From contig JASHVB010000335.1 of assembly GCA_030039695.1 (NCBI GenBank), positions 1-6,353 on the forward strand: a stretch of DNA of 6,353 nt. Reading direction: 5' to 3'. Source of the stretch: Acetobacteraceae bacterium. GTDB taxonomy: Bacteria > Pseudomonadota > Alphaproteobacteria > Acetobacterales > Acetobacteraceae. Positions within the stretch are counted from its first letter, which is position 1; each line of letters opens with the position of its first letter. The notes under the pieces were generated by a model. The model saw only the letters and a list, made by a program, of their open reading frames with translations. It was not told the DNA's origin and did not search any database. This document shows, in pieces, positions 1 through 4,427 of the stretch. A program made the position numbers and the translations under genes.

Positions 1-78
1 CCATTCTTCATCGGTCAGGTCACTCTCGTAGCGCAGCCCGCTGCGGTCGTAGCGGGCGCGGTTCTCCTTGGTCCACAC
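1..78 (-). CDS. IS5-family transposase, N-terminal fragment cut by window edge
   Basis: Reading the minus strand from a GTG at 76-78 gives 26 codons that run off the window start: VWTKENRARYDRSGLRYESD, then LTDEEW. The block WTKENR..YDRS.LRY.SDLTDEEW is the characteristic N-terminus of IS5-family (IS1031/IS427-like) DDE transposases, so the enzyme would cut and join insertion-sequence ends. The DDE catalytic residues lie outside the window, so I cannot tell whether the gene is complete. The GTG start is chosen because the family match begins at its first residue. The frame stays open a little further upstream without an obvious ribosome binding site. The element transcribes away from the rest of the window and marks the left side as accessory DNA. 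Confidence 0.8.
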   Translation of the reverse strand, partial: MWTKENRARYDRSGLRYESDLTDEEW

Positions 79-165
79 GGGACACCCCCGGATTGGCGAA
101 GGGGGATGAAAATGGTAACAGAATCAGCGAGTTCAAGGCTTGCTGCTAACCGATTCTAAAGACTC
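79..165. mobile_element. Probable outer end of the IS5-type element
   Basis: This stretch lies between the transposase start and the first plus-strand reading frame. It should contain the terminal inverted repeat of the insertion sequence. Read on the minus strand, the motif GAGTCTTTAGAATCGG (150-165) begins with GAG, as many IS5-group ends do. AGAATC (120-125) and GATTCT (152-157) form a short inverted pair. The partner end is outside the window, so neither the exact boundary nor a target duplication can be fixed. Confidence 0.3.
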
Positions 166-212
166 AATTTGTTGCCGGACGGACACTCAGGACGCTACCT
201 GACTAAGGCTGC

Positions 213-713
213 GTGCAACGCTCGGGCCGGTCGACCGCAACCATAGTAATAAGTGCGGATGTGCGGGAACAGTTGAAGTGCAGCATTTATATCGCTGTAT
301 TTGCGTACAACCCCCAAATCGGCCTGGTTTATGCTTCAGGGCCGACAATTCGTCTGGCCCTGGTAGGTGATCATGTTGCCGTGTCGGCTGTCTGTCTCGT
401 GCCATTACCTGACGGCGGGAGGATTCGAGCCGTTCGATATGATTACATTACAGAGTCAACTCGCCGCGCGCTGAATTTCGGAAGCGTCGTTGCAGGTGGC
501 AGAGCTGGGACCACCATGGCATGCCGCCTAGGCCCGCGCGGACGCGATGGCGGCGGCTATGTCAAACAGATTGTGATAATTGAAGATCCTACCTTTCTCT
601 GTATTAGCCGGATCGACCCGTGTGCTGATGTCATTGCGCGGAAGCCGCCATCAGAACTGCGGACTGAAACCAGCCGTCGGCAAACGATGAATCTCCCGTG
701 CACGAGGCCATAG
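213..713 (+). CDS. Hypothetical protein, unrecognised (166 codons)
   Basis: An open frame from a GTG start encodes 166 residues. I do not recognise a family. The first about 90 residues alternate hydrophobic and polar positions in a way that suggests beta strands (for example SIYIAVFAYN, then IRLALVGDHVAVSAVCLV, then GRIRAVRYDYI). The last 60 are richer in Arg, Cys and Pro and look less protein-like. Codon use is mixed, with many A- or T-ending codons, unlike the nnrD-mcd genes at the right of the window, which would fit acquired DNA. No convincing ribosome binding site precedes the GTG. The 3' part overlaps an antisense frame (631-828) that also looks coding, so at least one of the two is not a real intact gene. 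Confidence 0.35.
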   Translation: MQRSGRSTATIVISADVREQLKCSIYIAVFAYNPQIGLVYASGPTIRLALVGDHVAVSAVCLVPLPDGGRIRAVRYDYITESTRRALNFGSVVAGGRAGTTMACRLGPRGRDGGGYVKQIVIIEDPTFLCISRIDPCADVIARKPPSELRTETSRRQTMNLPCTRP

Positions 714-828
714 CTTTTGTGGTCAGCGCAAACACGATGAAGTCGCCGCACGAGTCATGGACGATCAGGTAGAGGTAAGCGTGAGTGCCAGCGGACTCCC
801 TGTAGCCAGTAAACCCGAGATGTAGGAG
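631..828 (-). pseudogene. Possible decayed coding fragment, antisense
   Basis: A stop-to-stop minus-strand frame of about 65 codons has no plausible start near its beginning. It includes the stretch GYRESAGTHAYLYLIVHDSC, followed by GDFIVFALTTKAMA, which has the composition of a folded alpha/beta protein. I cannot name a family. It covers the 3' third of the plus-strand frame at 213-713 and the otherwise empty stretch before hipA. It may be the remnant of a gene that once ran leftwards through this region. This rests on composition only. Confidence 0.22.
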
Positions 829-876
829 TCACCTCGTTCATCACATTTCTAGTGCGACACGCTACCGCTTGTCCGG

Positions 877-1764
877 ATGTCTTTCTGTTTGTCAATGAGC
901 GGGGCGAGCAGGGGAACTCTTGCACCCGCGGCAGTTGATCACGCGGTGGATTGGGTCGGCCTGATCGCAGCCAGGCGCAGCATTGACAGCTCGTTCGTCA
1001 GGGCGCTGGCCTTGACTGCGCGAAGAGAGAACTGCTTGTTGCTGGCCCGGGTTCTGGGCTTCGCCTCTTCGAACTCCTCGGTGCTTCGATTTAGCCACGA
1101 AACTTGCATTGTGGTCGAGCGATACGACCGGTTCCGGGATATGTCGAACAACGAGTATGTGCGCGTTCACCAGGAGGACATGTGCCAAGCACTCTCGGTG
1201 ATGCCTGCTCTCAAATGTCAGAGGTACGGCGGCCCCTCCATCAGGCACGTCGTCCGCCTGCTCCGAGAGAACTCGTCTGCTGCATTGGAAGACACGCGCC
1301 AATTCGTACGTGGTGTGGCATTGAACTTTATCATCTTAGGCACCGATGCGCACGCGAAGAACTTCTCGGTCATCATGGCACCCGGTCAGAGCCGAATCCA
1401 GGTTCGCTTGGCGCCCCTCTACGACGTCAACAGCTACTTGCCCTATACCGATGACAAACGAAGCGTCCGGATGTCGATGTCGGTGGGTAGCAAGTAGGAA
1501 TATGATGAAGTCATGCCCCGCCACTGGGAGCGTGAAGCCAGGAGTTGCGGCCTGCCGGTGGATCAGACCCTGGCGGATATTCCGGATATCATCGCGCGCT
1601 GCCCAGATGCCGCCGAAGATGTCGCCCGGCGGTGCAAGGAGAGCGGATTGTCCCACCCCGTCATTCGACAGCTCTCCACTCGCATCGCCGCGCGCTGCGC
1701 CCGGCTTATCCGCTTCTACGGCAAGGAGGCCGTCGCTGAGGCCCAAGAACGGCTGGCAGGGTGA
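877..1764 (+). pseudogene. hipA: HipA-type Ser/Thr kinase toxin remnant: N-terminus missing, in-frame TAG
   Basis: The two reading frames 877-1497 and 1513-1764 are in the same phase, separated only by a TAG at 1495-1497. Together they match the C-terminal kinase region of HipA. Residues 51-86 (REN..LLLARVLGF, then VVERYDRF), HQEDMCQAL (98-106), GGPS (118-121), the catalytic-loop motif GTDAHAKNFS (155-164, with D157 and N162) and APLYDV (179-184) are all recognisable. After the TAG comes EYDEVMPRHWEREAR, the expected continuation, so the stop is a nonsense mutation. HipA is normally about 400 residues or more. Here homology starts only near 1027, so the N-terminal domain and the nucleotide-binding P-loop region are gone, and the first 50 residues look unrelated. 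No hipB-like antitoxin gene is visible. HipA kinases phosphorylate a cellular target such as glutamyl-tRNA synthetase; this copy should be inactive. Confidence 0.85.
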
Positions 1765-2415
1765 GCAGAATGACAGGGGTGCGCTGGCGATGGTGGGTTT
1801 GCTTAGCGGCATACACGGTTGCGGCTATAGCAGCACCGCTCTGGCACGAAGGGTTCGATGCCACGAAGCTCGCGCCGTACGTGGCCCTTGCAGGGTGGCT
1901 TCAGGGCGTGCTCACGCCGGGTCTTCTATGATTTGCGGCTCTCTCATTCTTGGATCAGAGCAGGGCGCAGCTCCAAGCCAATACGATAGCTAACCGAGCC
2001 ATGTTTATCGACAATCTGAACAAGTTCACTGGCCACCTCAACTACCGGTGCGTCCAAGCTCTGACGGGGACGAGTCCATCCAGTGAGAAAGTCAACGCAG
2101 CCCATGGTGCGGCTGGTCTCAACGCCATGATTACGCAACTCAGGGGGGCAAGCCGAGCCTAGCAGCGATAGATCCGGCGCTAGATGTGCTGTCCCGCAAG
2201 GAGATATTTGCCTCCGAGTTCTATCGACAGCTGCGTGACGAGGTCAGCGAAATTGCAAAGATCGGAGACGGAGTAGGGCTATCGGGATTGCTAGACGGCC
2301 GGATCCTTGAGATACGCAGCATGATCGCGCAACACCCCCCACCTGACTACCCCGGGGGTCGATCGCGTTTCCTGACCTGCGTGCTGTGTGTGCGGCGATC
2401 CTAAAGCGTCCTTGA
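1761..2415 (+). pseudogene. Two-helix membrane protein gene linked to hipA, broken by TGA and G-run frameshifts
   Basis: A GTG at 1761 overlaps the hipA stop by four bases (GTGA); an in-frame ATG follows at 1770. The first 56 codons hold a hydrophobic helix (WWVCLAAYTVAAIAAPLW) and the start of a second (APYVALAGWLQGVLTPGLL), then TGA at 1929-1931. The same frame continues with FAALSFLDQSRAQLQANTIA, which completes the second helix and enters a polar helical domain. This suggests a Trp codon mutated to TGA. Near 2143-2148 (six Gs) the sensible reading moves back one base, giving GKPSLAAIDPALDVLSRKEI and EFYRQLRDEVSEIAKIGDGV. A second shift at the G run 2354-2358 is possible, because GSIAFPDLRAVCAAILKRP (stop 2413-2415) reads better than the Arg/Cys-rich in-frame tail ending at 2404. 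The repaired product would be about 215 residues with two N-terminal membrane helices. I do not recognise the family. The overlap implies it was translationally coupled to hipA. Confidence 0.6.
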
Positions 2416-2462
2416 GGCTGGCCGCGAAGATGTCCCTGGGGCCTCCATCGCGGCAAATGACG

Positions 2463-2502
2463 CCCTGTCCCTTTTGGCGACCCGCCAGCCCGGGGGACAG
2501 GG
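2463..2502. terminator. Nested palindrome after the hipA locus, possible terminator
   Basis: CCCTGTCCC (2463-2471) and GGGACAGGG (2494-2502) form a perfect 9-bp inverted repeat. Inside its 22-base loop, GGCG (2476-2479) can pair with CGCC (2483-2486). It lies about 50 bases past the end of the hipA-linked reading frame, a plausible place for transcription to stop. No T run follows on either strand, so a standard intrinsic terminator is not proven. A repeat or mobile-element end is the alternative. Confidence 0.4.
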
Positions 2503-2503
2503 T

Positions 2504-2888
2504 CTAGTTCTCTGCCGGGGGCCGGGGAGTGAATGCAAGCCAGGGTGCGGCTTTAACAATAACAACATCTGCCTTTAACCGATATTTTGAAGTCAATCCC
2601 GGAAGGGTGGAAGGGGTCGGCGTCGGCCATCTTGCTGCCGTTTTTGAGTTGCGTCGCGCCGCACCTCGCGTTTGATCGTTTGAACGAACACGAGCAACCG
2701 AACACAGCAGACTGGCAACAGCAGCGCCAACAATGTACAGCAGTATGACCATCACAGCGCCATAGTCGGATAGCAGCGCCTGGGGTGGACCTGTGGGGTA
2801 CGGCGCCAGTGGTGCTGCCCGCGGCCATGACGAACTGGCTGCCATCGTCCACCCCAACGCCGCCGGCCGTGCGGGTCAAGCCCCACAT
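2504..2888 (-). pseudogene. Possible decayed membrane-protein gene
   Basis: This fills most of an otherwise gene-poor stretch (2503-3029). On the minus strand, protein-like sequence jumps between two frames. From an ATG at 2886-2888 one frame reads MWGLTRTAGGVGVDDGSQFV. The other frame then supplies a single membrane helix, ALLSDYGAVMVILLYIVGAA followed by VASLLCSV. The first frame again looks natural near its end (NGSKMADADPFHPSGIDFKI). No single frame is convincing along its whole length. This pattern fits a gene broken by small insertions or deletions, but chance in GC-rich DNA is not excluded. No family is recognised. The plus strand here shows only a low-complexity frame running into the 3030 gene. 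Confidence 0.28.
2781..2856. repeat. Nested inverted repeat (76 bases)
   Basis: TGGGGTGGAC (2781-2790) and GTCCACCCCA (2847-2856) are perfect 10-bp inverted copies. Nested inside them, GCCAGT (2805-2810) pairs with ACTGGC (2834-2839). It sits where the minus-strand protein-like sequence appears to change frame. Function unknown: it could be a small repeat element, a transcript hairpin or chance. Confidence 0.4.
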
Positions 2889-2997
2889 AGCGGCCCGTCA
2901 GGACCACCGCAGCGGCAACCGAGTCACCACCACGCTCAGGTCAGGAGCAATTCCAGTTCGGCCGGCGCCGTGGTCTTTTCGCCACTGTGGTTTTGGG

Positions 2998-3030
2998 CTA
3001 GCAACGACCGTTGCGCTAGGGTTTTCCCTA
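2998..3030 (+). promoter_or_regulatory. Tandem hairpins abutting the start codon at 3030
   Basis: Two adjoining hairpins lie just before the ATG at 3030. The first pairs CTAGCAACG (2998-3006) with CGTTG-CG-CTAG (3009-3019), with two unpaired bases and a 2-base loop. The second is TAGGG (3017-3021), loop TTTT, CCCTA (3026-3030). They share the bases 3017-3019, so only one can form fully at a time. The AGGG at 3018-3021 is the only candidate ribosome binding site and lies inside the second stem. Folding would therefore hide the translation start. This is an inference from sequence; an operator for a DNA-binding protein is an alternative. Confidence 0.35.
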
Positions 3031-3437
3031 TGAATCGATCACATGCCAAAGTCATAGTAGAAAGAGTGCGACGCGGGCTAGAGCCTCCCGATGACATTAG
3101 GCAGATAATCGCAGCTTGGCAGACGACACAATCGTCTGGGTGGGCTCGACTGCCGCTGGCCGATGGTGGTGATCTTCCAGGCCTGGAGGTTGCCTTTCGC
3201 CATGAGCGTGCTTCTCAATTGATCGAGGCTGTTCGTCGAGGAAGATTGGAGGCAATCATACTGCAGGAAGGCGGGGTGATCGGGGCGATGGCGTTCGACG
3301 AGTACCGCATCACGCGGCCGCTATCTGACCAACAGTTCTTCGACGAACTGGATAGTTATAGATTCAGTACCTCAACTCTCGCTGCTGCTCTGCTTGCGCG
3401 GCGGCAAACAGGATGGATGCCGCGCCAATCAGGATGA
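3030..3437 (+). CDS. Hypothetical protein, 135 aa, unrecognised
   Basis: The frame from ATG 3030 encodes 135 residues beginning MNRSHAKVIVERVRRGLEPP. It has the balanced composition of a soluble alpha/beta protein: a basic N-terminal helix, a helical segment DDIRQIIAAWQ, a strand-like LEAIILQEGGVIGAMAF near residues 84-100, and an acidic turn DQQFFDELDSYRF. There are no membrane helices, signal peptide or metal-binding motifs. The frame is open upstream to 2793, but that extension is His/Pro/Ser-rich and reads as non-coding, so the ATG at 3030 is preferred. Weak ribosome binding AGGG lies about 8 bases ahead, inside a hairpin. It is the only clearly intact-looking gene in the accessory part besides the tRNA. 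I do not know its function. A REP-like hairpin begins three bases after its stop. Confidence 0.55.
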   Translation: MNRSHAKVIVERVRRGLEPPDDIRQIIAAWQTTQSSGWARLPLADGGDLPGLEVAFRHERASQLIEAVRRGRLEAIILQEGGVIGAMAFDEYRITRPLSDQQFFDELDSYRFSTSTLAAALLARRQTGWMPRQSG

Positions 3438-3439
3438 AT

Positions 3440-3496
3440 GACGCCGGGGGCGGCCGGAGGTTGGGCGTAGCCCAACCGTAGGCTGCCTCCGGCGTC
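3440..3496. repeat. REP-like palindromic repeat or terminator hairpin
   Basis: The outer arms GACGCCGG (3440-3447) and CCGGCGTC (3489-3496) pair perfectly. CCGGAGG (3454-3460) can alternatively pair with CCTCCGG (3486-3492). The core GGTTGGGC, loop GTA, GCCCAACC (3459-3477) is a perfect 8-bp stem. Cores of the GTTGGGC-loop-GCCCAAC kind recur as scattered intergenic repeats in many proteobacterial genomes. Lying directly after the 3030-3437 gene, it could also end or stabilise that transcript, although no T run follows. Confidence 0.6.
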
Positions 3497-3583
3497 GAAG
3501 CGGGTCCCCTGGGGGATCCACCTGCGACTCCGTGACGCGTGGCGGAATGCCGAGGTTCTCAACCGCCAAGAAGAGACCTCAGC

Positions 3584-3754
3584 GTGCCGGGACGACACAT
3601 CACTGATCAGCAGGCGAAGTTGTACATGAACCTCAGACTTCTCAAGTGTCCCGATCCGTTGAGGACCTTTATTATCCATCCGCAAACGTCCTGCGTCATC
3701 GGGACTCGATTACCTGACCCCCTTCCCCATGCTTCGGTGATTAGCCGAAGATAG
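3584..3754 (+). pseudogene. IS21-family transposase N-terminal remnant
   Basis: From GTG at 3584 the frame reads VPGRHITDQQAKLYMNLR. This closely resembles the start of one group of IS21-family transposases (IstA type), which begin MPGR..TDHQ..LYM..R. After about 18 residues the resemblance ends and the frame stops at 3752-3754 in unrelated sequence. The helix-turn-helix and catalytic core are absent. It is therefore only a scrap of a former insertion sequence. The rest of 3498-3756 shows no further gene. The match is short, so I hold it with moderate confidence. Confidence 0.4.
3732..3750 (-). terminator. Hairpin just downstream of tRNA-Thr
   Basis: CTTCGG (3732-3737) and CCGAAG (3745-3750) form a perfect 6-bp stem with a 7-base loop. 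It lies six bases beyond the CCA end of the minus-strand tRNA-Thr. The position suits transcription termination or 3' processing, but no T run follows on the minus strand. Confidence 0.35.
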
Positions 3755-3756
3755 GA

Positions 3757-3831
3757 TGGTGCCCCCGGTGGGATTCGAACTCACGGCCTACCGCTTACAA
3801 GGCGGTTGCTCTACCACTGAGCTACAGGGGC
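3757..3831 (-). tRNA. tRNA-Thr (anticodon UGU), complete
   Basis: The minus strand from 3831 to 3757 folds as a complete 75-nt tRNA including an encoded CCA (complement of 3757-3759) and discriminator A. The acceptor arm GCCCCTG pairs with CGGGGGC (one G-T pair). The D arm is GCTC with GAGC around AGTGGTA. The anticodon arm is ACCGC, loop CTTGTAA, GCGGT, and the T arm contains the canonical GTTCGAATC. The anticodon TGT (complement of 3797-3799) decodes ACA and, by wobble, other threonine codons. It begins only about 10 bases after the intron-like RNA segment and shares its strand. It is clearly different in sequence from the broken tRNA-Thr at 4288-4324, so it is not a simple duplicate. Confidence 0.95.
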
Positions 3832-3839
3832 TCTATCCA

Positions 3840-4287
3840 AGGTACTACGGAGTCTCCGTCGCCACCCTCTGACTATAAGGCATCCCAGGTGCCTTGTGGC
3901 GATCCCGTACTTGCGTCGAGAGTGGTTGGGATGCTGTAGGTGTGTCGTTCAAAGGTTTAACCTCTCTTTGGGGCTGCGTCCAGTTGATGGGTTGTCTCCC
4001 CCTTGCAAACCGAGGGAGGCACAACTGGAGGTTGGGCTTCAGTCCGATACCAACCTGTCGCGGTGGCTCACGCTCCCTTCTGACCTTCGCCAAATCCATG
4101 GTTCACCATGGCATCGTTACCTAGACGGGACTTCTCGAACACCGGACTGTATTCTCACACCGCCGTTACCGCCATGCTGCACTCCCCCGGTCCTACACAA
4201 GGCTCGGACAGGGGATAAGGTGGTTGGTTCACTTAGTTACCCATACTAAGACTCCGTAGCTTCCACTCTCGCGCCACGACGGCGCAC
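3840..4287 (-). mobile_element. Group II intron-like RNA, 5' portion only
   Basis: On the minus strand this segment starts GTGCGCC immediately after a tRNA anticodon loop; GUGYG is the conserved 5' end of group II introns. GCGCC (4271-4275) pairs with GGCGC (4281-4285), forming a first hairpin. Other perfect stems follow: CTTAGT (4232-4237) with ACTAAG (4245-4250), CCATGG (4096-4101) with CCATGG (4106-4111), AGGTTGG (4029-4035) with CCAACCT (4050-4056), and CCAGTTG (3980-3986) with CAACTGG (4022-4028). CTACGGAGTC (3845-3854) and GACTCCGTAG (4250-4259) could close the whole RNA. I see no domain V hairpin, no 3' splice end and no reverse transcriptase, so it resembles domains I to IV of an intron truncated before the maturase gene. 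A group I intron or another structured RNA is possible. No protein gene is supported within it. Confidence 0.5.
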
Positions 4288-4324
4288 TTACAAAACCGCT
4301 ACACTACCGCTGTGCTAACCCGGC
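4288..4324 (-). pseudogene. 5' half of a second tRNA-Thr(UGU), split in the anticodon loop
   Basis: The 37 bases read on the minus strand correspond exactly to tRNA positions 1 to 38: acceptor strand GCCGGGT, linker TA, D arm GCAC and GTGT around AGCGGTA, base 26 A, anticodon 5' stem GCGGT, loop TTTGTAA with anticodon TGT. The sequence then stops being tRNA. An expected 3' exon (ACCGC, T arm, ACCCGGC acceptor strand) is not found in the window. The break falls at the 3' edge of the anticodon loop, a classic place for introns in tRNA genes, and is followed at once by GTGCG. It lies 103 bases after the malonyl-CoA decarboxylase stop, on the same strand. Confidence 0.65.
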
Positions 4325-4357
4325 CCAGTCCGACCCTGTACCACAAACTCACCGCCG

Positions 4358-4369
4358 CGACGATCGTCG
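4358..4369. repeat. Palindrome CGACGATCGTCG upstream of the split tRNA
   Basis: A perfect 12-bp palindrome lies in the 103-base gap between the malonyl-CoA decarboxylase stop and the split tRNA-Thr. It could be a protein-binding site or chance in GC-rich DNA. No clear promoter or terminator is otherwise visible in the gap. Confidence 0.25.
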
Positions 4370-4427
4370 GCAGGAGATTGGTTCGCCGCTGTACGGCGCG
4401 CAACGACACCCAGGCGCTGGCGGCCGC

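Noticed and set aside
892..1302. 136-codon minus-strand frame opposite hipA
   Set aside because: The plus strand carries clear HipA motifs here; the antisense frame is a composition shadow. Its neighbour at 939-1151 ends in a natural-looking stretch but has no recognisable homology.
1495..1931. Stop-codon recoding as a programmed feature of the hipA operon
   Set aside because: One stop is TAG and the other TGA, hipA lacks its N-terminus, and frameshifts follow. Ordinary gene decay explains all of these together.
1346..1993. 215-codon plus-strand frame over the hipA end and membrane gene
   Set aside because: It is out of phase with both recognised proteins and rich in Arg, Ser and Pro, as expected of a shadow frame.
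2793..3029. Upstream extension of the 3030-3437 gene
   Set aside because: The added residues are low-complexity Gly/His/Pro/Ser, lie opposite the minus-strand remnant, and cross the hairpins before ATG 3030. They look non-coding.
3648..3705. Inverted pair GTCCCGAT and ATCGGGAC
   Set aside because: The 8-bp arms are 42 bases apart with no supporting inner structure or context; chance is likely.
3845..4099. 84-codon minus-strand reading frame inside the intron-like RNA
   Set aside because: It reads through several perfect RNA stems and is rich in Arg, Pro and Gln. It has no family resemblance and is better explained as an accidental frame in structured RNA.
4090..4170. T-arm-like GTGTTCGAGAAG as the missing 3' exon of the split tRNA
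   Set aside because: The flanking bases do not form a T stem or match the acceptor strand required by the 5' half, so it is not the lost tRNA end.
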